Assembly (NCBI RefSeq): GCF_015832195.1
Contig: NC_052031.1
Span: 10,169,850 to 10,233,849, forward strand
DNA length: 64,000 nucleotides
Direction of reading: 5' to 3'
Origin: Motacilla alba alba
Taxonomy: Eukaryota; Chordata; Aves; Passeriformes; Motacillidae
The translations under genes and the position numbers were made by a program. Numbering within the stretch: the first letter of the stretch is position 1; each line of letters starts with the position of its first letter. Positions 26,885 through 38,844 of the stretch are shown here, one piece after another. The notes under the pieces are model-generated. The model saw only the letters and a program-made list of their open reading frames with translations. It did not search any database and was not told the DNA's origin.

Positions 26885-27150
26885 TTCTCTCTGATAGCCA
26901 GTGAGGGGACATGGGGAATGTCAGGGAAGTTCGGTGTGGATATTAGGAAAAGGTTCTTCACTGAGAGGGTGGTCTGGCACTGGAACAGGCTCCCCTGGGA
27001 ATTGGTCATTACTCCAAGCCTGACAGAGTTCAAGGAGTGTCTGGACAATGTTCTTAGTCCTGTGGTAAAGTGTTTGGTAGTCCTGCATGGAGCAGAGAGT
27101 TGGACAGATCCTTATGAATCCCTTCCAGATTGATATATTCTCATGATTAA
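26885..27150 (+). mobile_element. CR1 LINE 3'-end fragment
   Basis: In forward orientation the segment reads D-I-R-K-R-F-F-T-E-R-V-V-W-H-W-N-R-L-P-W, then P-S-L-T-E-F-K-E-C-L-D-N-V-L, the same tail peptide as the fragment near 0.8 kb. It ends in a decayed tail near gatatattctcatgatt. The 77-codon-scale open frame here is repeat derived, not a host gene. Confidence 0.82.
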
Positions 27151-28320
27151 TCTTTTTGGCAAGGGTGCTTCATGTTTTAAACAACTTGAATTTGACTGAA
27201 TGAAGATTCTCCCTGTCAAGTGATAACAAGAAAATGTCTAGAAAATAATTTTCTAGGAAGTTGCTTGATGTTACAACTCTCTTCCCCAGTGGATCTGGGG
27301 AGCAGTGCCATGGAGGGCAGGCTGCAGGGCTGCAGCACTACAGCTGTGCTGTAGTTTAGATCAGCCAGCTTTCCCTGGGAGATGATGAAGTTTACAGTAC
27401 TGAATTTTTCAGTAGAAGTCAGAAACACATGATTTTAAGTAAATAATACATGCTAACTTAGCCACAGCAGCATAAAAAGACCACAAATTTCATCTTGCTA
27501 AGCAAATTCATCTTTAAGCCTACACTGGTGGTCTGTGTTGTAACTCTGAGATTGGCAGTGCAGCGTCATACTTCATGCTCTGAACATTAATTGTGGGGTA
27601 CTTAGTGGAAGCTTTGCATTGATTTATGTGTAGATAATAATATTGGTTATACAGGTTAAAAAAACTGACTGAGAGCACACTTTGGCCTTGTATTTGGTCT
27701 TTTCCCTAATATTTATCTGATGTTTTTCTGCAATATTTTTCAACAGCTTTTTTATTGATTTAACAGTTTATTGTTGTTGAATTCTGCTAATCCTGGTGTT
27801 GATGGACATGTATACTTTTAGCAGTGAAAAGAAATGTGATACATTTTAAATGTCAGGGAATGCCAGTAGTGCACATTGGCATATAATCCTAATGTTGTTT
27901 CATTGATATTTGAAATACAATAAAAGGAATGCAGGTGGCTTCTCAGTACTTTAATAACTTTCTTATATCTTCTCTACTATGTATCTGTAGGACTGTACTG
28001 TCTGTATGTAAGTCATAGAATAAGAAAAATAAGTTATTCTATAGCAAGATATGAATGGTGAACTTTGATATCACATATTATTTTCTCTCATGTCAAATTA
28101 CAAACCTTTATTGCTTGAACTACCTCAGATTTTCTGTGTACTGAGAATTTACATGGGAATAAAACTTGGCAAATTGCCTTCATACTATTCTCTAAATTGG
28201 TTCTGATAAATATTTATAATGTCTTCTCACTGCTCAAATACAGATTCTAACTGGCCTTATTCAAGATTCAGTTATTCCTGGGATTAACCCTGAAATCCTA
28301 TTACCAAGCCCAAAGCAGCA

Positions 28321-28353
28321 GGAAAAAAAAAAAAAAAAAAGGAAAAAAAAAAA
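28321..28353. repeat. A-rich tract
   Basis: Two A runs separated by GG. Confidence 0.88.
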
Positions 28354-28802
28354 TGACAAAGCCGGATTTAGCTACAAAATGAAAGCCTGGTGCAATCAGA
28401 TCTATTTCACTATTGCTCATTTAATACATATGGATACAACTGGGTCACCAAGCTGATTTAGCCACGAGGTAGAAGTAGCATAGCAACAAACCTCAGCACA
28501 TTGAAAGTCTACAGCAGTAGTATCTGAGTAAGTCTTAAGCAAAAAGTCATTATGCTTCCCTCAACTTTCAGTTTTCCTGGAATGATGATATTGATCTATT
28601 TATCTATCGGGATTTTGGTATTTTACATGTGTATTATTTCTATAGCAAGTTTAAATGTAGATATTGCTGCCTGGTTCAAGTTTATATTATTTTCTGTAAA
28701 AGGTAAACATTTATGAATGTTTAAAAATGCACCACTTTCACTCAGTTTAAGTCAGGTTCTCATTTCATGTCAGAAATTTTGGAAAGGGAGTTTTACCTAG
28801 GC

Positions 28803-28918
28803 TTTTACTGGTTTTTTGTTTTTTGTTTTGGTTGGTTTGGTTTAGTTATATTTGTTTGGTTTGGTTTTGGGTTGTTTGTTTGTTTGTTTTGGGGCTTGGT
28901 TTGTTTTGTTTTGTTTTA
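28803..28918. repeat. GTTT/TTTTG-rich simple repeat
   Basis: Mixed TTTG, TTTTG and TTGG units over about 115 bp, ending in three TTTTG units. Confidence 0.88.
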
Positions 28919-31900
28919 TTAATAACTTAGAAATGCAATTCCAGAAGATTCTGATTAAACAAGATAAGTTGAATCAATAGATGTCAGTAAACAAACTGAC
29001 AGAAAAGGGAGGGAGTAGGTAAGGATAATTGTGAAAATTATCGCAATAACTTCAGTTTTTGCGATAGTTTTACAAAGTTCTAGTCCTACATACCTTATGT
29101 TATCACTTCTACATATTTTAGAGGCAGAGAAGGACATTTAGAAAGTAGGCTGGTTTACAGCTTTTCCATAATTTTCATCTTCCTAGAGTCGGGACCTCTT
29201 GTGTTCAAGATGTGGAAATTTTCCTTTAAAAAGGAAGTTTAGGTTTTATTATTTGTGATTTTTCAATCATTTAGAACACTAATATTTTTTTTATTTTTTT
29301 AGTTGAAATGAAAATATTCTGCTAGTTACAGAAAGCACCAATATCCTCCACCAGAAATGTAAAATTCCATGTTTCATGGTACTTTTAAGACCAGTTCCAC
29401 TCTTTTTGTTTTAGTGCCACCTAGTGACTAAAACTTGAAAACTTTTTTTGAAGTTTTCTTTTTATTGGCGTTTGTTGTTGCATTTTGCAGTAATGAGATG
29501 CTTTACAGAAGATTTTGCTATTTTCAAACTGAATCACAGAGTTCATGCTGAATTCTGATACTTTCTTTCTTCATTTTAGACATTTTCTCCCGGGTTTTAT
29601 TTTCACCCCCCTTCTTTTGCCTTATACTGCCCTGTTAATGAAAACACCTGTCTGTAGGATCTTGTTGTTCATTCTTTCATCTGCATATCCACAAAGTGGA
29701 ACAGATACAGGAAATAAATCAATATTTCCGTTTTACTTCCTTTGAATTCCTTAATAACCTCATGTTGTGGTAGCAATTTTAGTAATTTTATTAGAAGGAT
29801 TTTCAGGTTGAGATTGTGGAAAAGAGGAGGCTTTTAGCAATGCATAATTAACTATTCTGGAATTAGAAGAGGTTTTCAGAATGACAGCCTCCTATTTTCT
29901 GTAAGTTCAGCTCTTGGGGCACTTGGATTGCAGAGGTCCATGTGGCTGGAGGGGCCCACAGCTCAGTGGAGCTGCCCAAGGGAGGGGAGAGGTATCAAGC
30001 ATTTAAATCTTGTGCTGCACTTCTGTATAATTTTTCACTGCTTTTTTTTTCACTTGGTTTTCACAAGTTGATCCTCTTCTGAATCAGAAGATAAAGTCCT
30101 TGTAGGACTGTCAGATTAGTATTTCTGTTTCAGACCTTGTCCAGAATGACAAAGTTCAAGTAGCATTAGGCTCAAAGCCCTTCATTTGGACTTTCATGTT
30201 AAGTTGAATTGGTTTTCTTATCTTTCAGGTTATTGAGTTGCCCCATATATGGCCAGAGATTGTACTGCTGGTCTGAGGTTGATGAGGTCGAGTTCCCTTG
30301 AGGCTTTTTTTGCCCCAGTAGCAGGCTTAGTTATTCCTGCCCAAACCTGTGAGGAGAATGTCTTAATTTCCTCAGAACAGAGGATTGTTCTGGGACATCC
30401 CAGAGGTGGAGAATGCAATGGGATATAAATAAATGGGGTAGTGAGAAATAACCTAGTGGAAACTGCATCTAGATCCTATACCTTGCAGGTATAATTACAA
30501 GACAGATTTAATTATATTAATACTTCATGAAGCTTTAAAATAAAAAGCTCAAGGTTATCCCGTTTTCCATGATTTACAACTGTTTTGCTGCAAGCCTCTC
30601 TTATTTTAGCTTAGATAAGGAATAAGCTTTTCATATCCTTGAAAAAATAGAAGCTGTCATTGGTGTTGACAGGCTCTATAGGGTGGCTTTACATTTGAAC
30701 AATTGAATGGTTTGTCTCTAAATGTCAAACATTGTTTTGTAAGTGAATCACTGAGCCCATGGCATCATAAAAAAAAAAATCATTTATTTCCTTTTTTCCG
30801 ATAGTTCTTTTGTTGCCTGTGTTTATATTTACTGCAATAATTAGGGGGAATGCCAGGCTGATAAATACCCAACTGACATATTTTACATAGATAAACTGAG
30901 AGTACTTTGTTCAATAAAGCATGGGTTGTAATTACCTTAATTTTATACCTTTGATAGGATTTGATTTTGTAACAACATGGACTTTATGAAATGGCATCTG
31001 GTTTTTGACAGCTTACATGTTCTTTCTTCAGTTAAATACAAAGTGATTGTGTTTTCAAGAAATCCTGTGAATGGAAATAAGCATTAGTACAGTACTTAGA
31101 GGTCAGACAATGTGACCAGTAATCAATAAAGGCTTACAACAGCTATTTTGGCTTCTAAATTAAGATGTGTAAATTTTTACAAATCTTAATGTGTAAAGAA
31201 TAATAGTGCCACTATTGTTATTATGTTTCAGATGAGCATAACTAAAAGCTGTCTCAGTTTGGCTAACTCAAAGTCCTGGTGTTTGCCCCATATGGAAAGT
31301 CAGTTTTCAGGATGTTCTGTTTTATAGTTGAAATCCTTCCATGACTTCAATAATTTGCTGGAGTTACGATTATTTAAATTCACCCCTGAATTTTCTTTCC
31401 TTCTTCATCAGCATTTCATCAGTCAGATTTGAACCTTGCCTTCATCTCCTTCCTACCAAACAGGGAAATGTTCATTCTGGAGGATTGCTTTTCCATCTAG
31501 TGATTCCTTCAAATCACAAACTCTGCTCCTCTGCCTTTCTGCCTGGCATTAACATTAATGTTGACTGATGTCTCTGCAAACAGCTGGCTCATGCATTTGC
31601 TTAATTAAATTAGAGAATTTGCAGACTTTGGTTTAGGTAACTCTCCATGCTACAAAAGTGTCATTTCTCTCCTTCATTTTACATCAGCATTTGTGTATCT
31701 ACAGATGCAGATGCTTTGGTTTGACCCTTTGTTCACTTTGGAGAGTGTGTGAGTACAGTGCAATGCAGTTTAGTGTGTTAGTATAGCAGTTGCCTTGTCA
31801 GCTGCCTGCACAGTTTGAACCAGTATTCCTTAAAATATTTTTAAAATATTTTCTATAGCCATAATTACCAATCCATGTGCTGGATACCTCCTGACCTTCT

Positions 31901-33463
31901 TAGAAGTAATTATCCTGATATATTTGCAGGACTGCTAGCAAGTGACTAAGACTGGCACTTTAATGTTAGTGACATTCCGAGGAGAAATTTTCTCTTGTCA
32001 CTAAATTTTCACTTGAATGTCTAAACTGCTGTTTGCTATAGCCAAAACAAGGCATGCGCAGGCCATAGGACTGAACTTAGGATTTCTTTTATATTAAGGC
32101 ATTAAATAATTTCTATATAATGTCACTGGTGAAGCAGAGGAGTGTTTCCACTTTATTTTTTCAGATGAAATTGACTTTAGTGGGGCAGAGCTGCCTACTA
32201 GGTAATGGGTATTTTTTTTTTTTTACTTTCCAGATACAATTTCTGTACTTTTACCCCAACTCACAATTTGAATTGGTTTTCAGACCTTGTCTTTATAAAA
32301 TTACTGTATGTCAGTAATTTCCTATCATGGCTATAAATTTAGGTTGAGGCAAACTGAAATAATTCCACAGCACAATAACTGTTTTCACTTCCACATGGCT
32401 TATGTTTCCAATAATCATTAGGTGATTTACTGATTACTTCTATAAGAAACTTTTATTGGAAGCACCATTAAATGTGTCAGAGTTTTGCATCAGAGTGAAC
32501 TGGTTACAGTTGTGTGATAATCTCATGGTTTTGCTTAAGCAGCAAAACATGCTGGGTTTTTATGGTCCCAAAAATATTCTTTTTTAGGCATTATGGAATA
32601 CATTAAGGAGATATAGTGTAACCCTCTATTAACATGAATTAAAATACTGGGTATTATTAAAAATGGTTTAATATTATTAATCCTTTCAAGTTTTAAGTGT
32701 TGTACAGCTACAGGTTGGTATTTGCTGCTGAAAGCACTTCTCTCTCTTTACGTGTGCCTGTTACTCAGTGATTTATTTTAGACATGTAAGTAGTTGAGCA
32801 TTTATTGAAACCTGTGACCTTATTTACCTTTTATCTATAGTGCACTATTGAACTAGTTAGCAGGAGTGAGATTTCAGCCAACGAGGCTTTATTTTTAAGT
32901 TATTTTAAGGCTTTGCACCAGGTTGACAGCATAAAATTACATTTATGTTTACTTTTACTGAACATCCATAATCAGGAAGAGGCATAATAATCTGCTTTCC
33001 GTTGAAATGTAAATGGTGAGGTCTGTATTTTAGTATACATGATTATATGTATATTTATACAGAGACAATTTTAAAAGCAATCTGAAACTGATTTCCACTT
33101 GTGCAGACAACATTTTGCACTTTTAGAAATTTCTCTGTGTGTTTTTACAAAATGTCAGAATATCACACAAATTACTTTTCTGGGAGTAGTCTTCATGGAT
33201 TTGTGAATAAGTAGAAGTATGTGTTTTGTCAAGACACAAATTTCCATTGCTATCATCAGTATCCTCATATTTGCAGCTGTAGTCTCCTGTGCTTCCAAGA
33301 GTGTATTTTGTTTTCCATAATTTATATATACTAATTGAGTCTGATCTGCAAGTTACATTGTAAAACACCAAACTAATTCATGCAATATGGAAGTCACCTG
33401 ATAACGCAACCAATATTGTTCAGGGGGCTAAAAAAGGTAAAACACATATTTTTCTATGTTCAG

Positions 33464-33481
33464 GGTTTTTTTGTTTGTTTG

Positions 33482-33512
<31 letters not shown>

Positions 33513-33513
33513 A
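33464..33513. repeat. TTTG/TTTTG simple repeat upstream of exon e
   Basis: Three TTTG units are followed by about five TTTTG units. It ends about 307 bp before exon e, so in the RNA it is a U/G-rich tract near that acceptor. Confidence 0.88.
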
Positions 33514-33819
33514 AGTTTCCACAACTTTGCATTTCTAAGTTTTATTTCTTTATGTAAACTTGAAACAAAATTTGTGTGAATTTTTCCACTATAGTAGATT
33601 TCTTGGGTTGCCACAGAGTGAAGCATCGAATACCTGGTTTCTAAAATATTTAGATTCATTTTGGATTCTCCAGTCACTACTGGCTGCTCTCAGTGTAATG
33701 GAAAATCTAGGTTTGACATTTTTTATCTCACAAAGATCCAGAAAACATAAATCTTTACTGCTACAGTACACAGAAAAGAAAATTAACTGTCTTTAATACT
33801 ATTTATATTTATTTTGCAG

Positions 33820-33978
33820 TTTAATAATAATGCTCAGAATGTCAGTTGCTTTAATCATCTCGTCCAAGCTAATGTGAGGAACAAGAAGAAACTGAAAGAA
33901 GCTGTCTATAAAATCTCTGCTAAAGGAATTACGGATTACAAAAAAGGCTTTAGCTATGCTTTTGAACAGCTGCTAAAT
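33820..33978 (+). CDS. CACNA2D1: CACNA2D1 internal exon e (159 bp), central VWA domain
   Basis: Fifty-three complete codons (phase 0 at both ends) correspond to human residues 294-346. The acceptor is tttattttgcag and the donor is CTAAAT|gtaagt. The peptide runs [16 protein letters not shown] and on to [18 protein letters not shown]. The threonine of G-I-T-D (ACG, 33931-33933) aligns with the MIDAS threonine. This is the least conserved exon in the window: I count 9 differences from human in 53 residues, against about 15 in the other 225. Several change N-glycosylation sequons: a gain at N-V-S (33838-33846) and a loss at human N324. In human this reach could be one exon or more; here no intron interrupts it. 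Confidence 0.95.
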
Positions 33979-34807
33979 GTAAGTATTTAAGCAAGATCTC
34001 TCTGCTGCCAAGTGAAGGAGAACTGGAATATTCAGCAGGCCACTGCATGCTCCTTCATTGCGTAACTAGGTGGTAGATGTGCAAACCTATATATAGCAAG
34101 TAAATTTATCCCAACAATGTTTTTTTTTCATTGCAGGTTCCCCAGCAGGTTGCTAAGACTTTGGAATTAATTTGGTTTTCAATCTGCTGTACTGTTTTAC
34201 TTCATTCATTCAGCTGGTATTTAATTTAACATGTGATTCACAGTTGACACATACTTGTGGTAGTGGTTGACTTGCAGTTAATTTTAAAACGGAAAGATCT
34301 GTGTTACTGTGTTATTATTGCAATTTTACCACATCATCTCCTAGCAATGCTTAGTTAACCTACAATTTCACACTTATTAGAAGTCATAAATACTTTACCA
34401 TGGTTTGAGCAAGATAGAGGGGAGGAAATGAGTTAGTTAATAGAGGAGTACTGGGCACCTGATGATGCCTGAAGCATAGTATTCACTCACTGAGACTATT
34501 CTAATTCTTTGCTCTTTCTCATGTATAAAAAGAATAATTTCCTCAAAAATTAAATGCATTGTTTCCATTTTTAAATACATTGCACTTTCTAACCAGGCAC
34601 AAGCTTTTTGAATAGCAATGTTTTCCATTTATGGCAAATGTTTAGGGTTTATTAGTAAATTTTAAATGGTTCATGTAGCTGTTTAAAAAATTAGTTCTAC
34701 TTCTCACCTTCCTGAAGTAGGCATATTGTATCTTAAACCTTAGCTTAAATGAAGCTGTATCACTTTATAGCAGGTAAGGTATAGCTTAAGTATTTTTATC
34801 CTTACTG

Positions 34808-34992
34808 GTTTTGGTTTTGCTTTGGTGTTTGTTTGTTTGTTTGTTTGTTTGTTTTGTGGGGTTATTAGTGTGGGGTTTTTTTGGGGGGGGTTAGGGTGTT
34901 TTTTTTTTTTTTTGGTTGGTTGGTTTGGGGTTTTTTATTTGTTTGTTTGTTTGTTTGTTTGTTTTGTGGTTATGGTTGTGGTTTTTGATTTT
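34808..34992. repeat. G/T-rich simple repeat with G runs
   Basis: Two (TTTG)n blocks surround a centre with G runs at 34858-34861, 34872-34875, 34883-34890 and 34894-34896. The open frame across it encodes only low-complexity F/V/G/L peptide. Confidence 0.9.
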
Positions 34993-36589
34993 TTTTTCCC
35001 CCCAGTCTGCCAGATTCTGAAATTTAGGACGCTTCCCTGACATTGAATGAGCAGTTAAAGGCTAGATCTGCTGTAAAATGTTACAACCTTGTAAAATTTT
35101 GATGGAGAAAAAGAAAATGCAATGTTTTTATGGAAATTTTCTCAGTATACTACTATTCAGATTAGCAGAGGAATGTGGGAGAGAAATGAGTGAGTGTCCT
35201 CTGCTGATGATTATATAAAGCCACAAACAATATTTTGAAGTCTGTTGGACATTTTGGACCAGGCTGATGGCATTTTTCCCTGTTCTGCACCTGTTGACAT
35301 CTTATGCAGTGGGAACCAGGAAGAAAAGAAGTTTTGCCAAATATGTTCCTCATAACATTGATATTTGTTTAATGTTATGGATTACATTTGGTTCAGCATT
35401 AGGTACATTCTTGGTGTACAGGCAACATTAACAAAAGCTGAATGCACGGGAAGCCTCAAACTGGACTTTTTTGCAGGACTAAATTATTACTTAAAAATAA
35501 TTGGAGATGAGTGTTAAAGTGGGACCATCTCTTTTGTAGCTGGAGGCAGAAGTGTGATTAGCCTCACATGATCTCTGCAAGCTCAGAAGTTATAGGTCAC
35601 ACAAGTTTATGGATATGTACTCATCCTCTCCAAATATTGCCAAATCCATTTAGGAGGAAGAGTAAAAGGCCGGTGATGGGTTTAGCCCAAGGCTCTGGTG
35701 ACAAGGCAATATAATATAGTGGTATAATACAGGCTTAAATAAATAATAAAAAATATGCTTTGGGATAGCTGCCAATTATATGAATTCAAATATTCCAATT
35801 GCTTTAAGGTCCATATAAATGCAGTATTGCTCAAATTTTCAAAATAATTTTGTGGGTATTGTTTCTGGATGACAATTATTTCAAACAACTTTCTAGTATA
35901 CCATATTAATGTTTTGTACCATAAAAAAATTGCTGTTTGATGTCTTTCTAAATGGCAATAGACACTCAATTTTTTTTCCAGCATAATAATTCATGTGATT
36001 AACAATAATCTGGATTCCATAAGTTTTATACAGCATTTTCATATTATTATTTGTTACATTAAGGTGCTTCTTTGAAAATCATAATACTACAGCTTCAGCA
36101 GGATTTTTTCCCTCATACTGTAATATCTATGGTTCCTTAAAGAAAAATTAGTGAAAAATGCATTCCTGAAGTGTCATGTCACAAAATATAATTGTAACCT
36201 GGCACCTAAAGAGTTAATTTTAAAGATGTGAAGCTTGTTCAAAACAAAAGCAATTTAAGATGCAGTATAAAATGGATCATATCTTGCTTGCCTGTTTGAA
36301 AGAAAACAATAAGGTCTGTATCAAATAGAAGAGAAAGCTAAAAAATAATACATAGCTCAATTCCTCTTGTATTTTTTGTGGTTTAAGCTAAGAAGCTGTT
36401 TCTCATCCTGGGGAAGCTCCTGTATAGACAACACATTCCCATTCAGCTGTGGCTCATTGGACTGCTAAGGCAAACTGTTCAGAAAAATGATGAAATTACA
36501 GCATTAGGTTTTCACACTCTGTAATGGATTCACTCCCTGAGCCAGTGTCTCTCCATTTTAGACCAAAAGAGGCTGGGGGAGGAAGATGT

Positions 36590-36716
36590 GCTTTAAATTC
36601 CTTAAAGATCATCTGGTTCCAGCACCCCTGCCATGGATAGGGGCGTCTTTCACTAGACCAGGCTGCTCAGAGCTCTATTCAGCCTGGCCTTAAACAGTTT
36701 CAGGGATGGGGTAATA
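36590..36716 (-). mobile_element. CR1 LINE 3'-end fragment, short
   Basis: The + strand contains aaagatcatctggttccagc, ccctgccatggatagggg, cactagaccaggctgctcag and agcctggccttaaacag. This is the reversed CR1 consensus order. Only about 125 bp remain. Confidence 0.85.
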
Positions 36717-38739
36717 TTACATGATTTGAATTTATTCATGTTCAGGTTTCCAGTAATGTTTGGAGGCTAAAATCCTGGATGTTTTTTTCTGTGACATTGG
36801 TGTCTCTAGTGTCTAAAAAAATGTGATGTAAGTAATGTCCTTCTCTAAGTATGAGGAGATGAGATAAAACTGCTTTTTTTGTGATACTGTGCAAATGTGT
36901 GCTAAGTCACAGAAAAGTCCTGCTTTAGTCAGTGAAAGCAAAGCCTAGCTCAAGTTTCCATTGCCCATAGTAGTGCTTCTTTCAAAATCCCTAGAAAAGT
37001 TCTATAACATGAGCAAATTTTGGTCCCCTTCTTTGTCTCTCTGATCTTATTTTGGTGTATATATTAAATCACTGTAGATGTAGGTGAATTTCTTTATTTA
37101 TGAGGTATCCAACCCTACTTTTATTACTTTTTTAATATCGAGAGAATTGCAGCCCAAAGCAGTATCTTGCAAGTTATATTTCACAAGCGAAAAATGGTCA
37201 TAAATTATTTAATCCCAACTGAAACTCAGTGTGCTGATGAGGCTGGAGAGAATGTATTGATTTCAGCCAGGTTTTATATGTTGTTACATGTAAGGGAATC
37301 TGGGCTAAATGCTTTGGGCTTGATTTTTTTTCTTTTTTTTCCCACAAATTATTAGATTTGAAAGTAGTAATAGTAAGACAAGAAGTAATTCTTCACTGTT
37401 AATATTGCTCAGGAATTAGACCAGTCAGTAGAATGAAAAGTGGAAGAGAGGAGTGGGATCATCACACCTGACCAGCCTGGTGGCAGTCACTTTGTAGCCA
37501 CAAAGAGTGAAGCATAGGGGAACTGGGAACTTTATCTTCCTGACTCTAGAGTAAATTCATAGAGCAAAATTGAGGCTCGTGGAAGGAGAAGTTGGATTTT
37601 TTTTTTTTCTGGCTCTAGAAGGGTATCACTCAGTCGCATCCAGCTACTCAAGAAGTACCAAGGTACCATTTGTATGCAACACAAAGGGCAAGGAATGGCT
37701 TCAAAAGTAATAAGCAATTTGCTTAGCCTAGAGTCTTAACTTTTAGAGAATAAAAAGGTGCCAAAATTCATGCTCACCTCTATTGATCTGGCTGTGGAAA
37801 CATGTTGTTATTTCTGTGCAAAACACACTGCCTTTTTCTCAGGTGCTTTACTAGTTACATTGATGAATTGGGAGTCAGAGGGGCTTCTCTTTAATTCTAT
37901 TTCAGGCTTGCATTCCAGAAATAATGGAACATGCTCCATTTTCCAGCTCTAAGGTGCAACATAATTGGGAAAGCAGGTGATGGAGAGATCTTAATAATCT
38001 AGGTGGCCATATTTGGCTACAATATATTCTGTAAACCTTATTCTAAAATACTTTTCTAAAGATTAGCTATTCACTTGAAATTATTAATAATTTTAAGAAC
38101 AACATAAAAGAATTAAAGATCTGGAAGATGAATCTCAATTTAAGGAAATAGGACAAAATATTTTGAAGGGTATAAGGTGGACATACTGTAGGATGCTTAA
38201 ATTAACAGAGTTTTTATTCAAGCAGCCAGTGAGCTGGAATGTTTTTGTGAGTAGGAGTCCAACAGAAAAAAAATAAGCACATTCAATAATCCATTACATG
38301 TCCATTGTTCCCCAATTTCCACAAGAAAAGTAATGATAAGGTAAAAAAGGTAAGAATGAGAAAAGAGTAAAAATATGTTGAGATCCCTTCTGTGCAAGTC
38401 TCATGCAGAACATCTGTCCAGGAACACTGTGGGGTTGATGTGATGAGTATGAGCTCCTTGTGTTTGTGGAGGTGAAAGGAACCACCAAATCCCTATTCCA
38501 CTCTGTTGGGCCAGATCTGAAGTGACTCATACTGAAGTATCATGGAGCAGAAAAGCAGCTCTGGTTTATTTTATTTTATTTTTCGTTGGGGGGGCTATTG
38601 AAAGGAATTCTAAAATATTTATGTTTTGACATTATCATGTTAAAGTAGTAAGTGTGTAGCTATAAAAGCCACCAGATATAATAGCTGTTATTCCTTATAG
38701 CCTGAAATATAAAAACTCTTCTGTTTGTATCTCCTACAG

Positions 38740-38844
38740 CACAGTGTCTCCAGAGCTAACTGCAATAAGATTATTATGCTGTTTACAGATGGTGGTGAAG
38801 AAAGAGCACAAGAAATTTTCCACAAATATAATGAAGACAAAAAA
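38740..38844 (+). CDS. CACNA2D1: CACNA2D1 internal exon f (105 bp), VWA T-D-G-G strand
   Basis: Thirty-five complete codons, phase 0 at both ends: [20 protein letters not shown] and then [15 protein letters not shown], about residues 347-381. The acceptor is tctcctacag and the donor is AAAAAA|gtaagt. The aspartate of F-T-D-G-G (38788-38790) is the late metal-site aspartate of the VWA fold. Human has Y-N-V-S at the start, where this gene has H-S-V-S. The human N348 sequon is therefore gone, but the last asparagine of the previous exon now reads N-H-S across the splice junction. The exon is followed by the largest intron in the window (19.8 kb). Confidence 0.95.

Larger units (their letters stand above)
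18139..33819 (+). other. CACNA2D1: CACNA2D1 intron between exons d and e (15.7 kb)
   Basis: AT-rich intron. It contains short A/T tracts (18715-18738, 19181-19198, 28321-28353) and a TA/CA-rich stretch with a palindrome at about 25105-25195. A GC-rich patch lies at about 26560-26690, closely followed by a + strand CR1 fragment at about 26885-27150. GTTT-rich tracts lie at 28803-28918 and 33464-33513, the second about 300 bp before exon e. Many small open frames are present but none shows a domain or consistent coding character. Confidence 0.88.
33979..38739 (+). other. CACNA2D1: CACNA2D1 intron between exons e and f (4.8 kb)
   Basis: The intron contains a 185-bp G/T-rich simple repeat (34808-34992) with several G runs and a minus-strand CR1 fragment at about 36590-36716. 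A TTTTA/G-run patch lies at about 38565-38595, about 150 bp upstream of exon f. Nothing else is recognised. Confidence 0.9.

Noticed and set aside
26918..27133. Frame with a protein-like sequence F-F-T-E-R-V-V-W-H-W-N-R-L
   Set aside because: It is the common CR1 tail peptide, not a host gene.
34822..35040. 72-codon frame rich in F, V, C and G
   Set aside because: It is a translation of the GTTT/G-run simple repeat.
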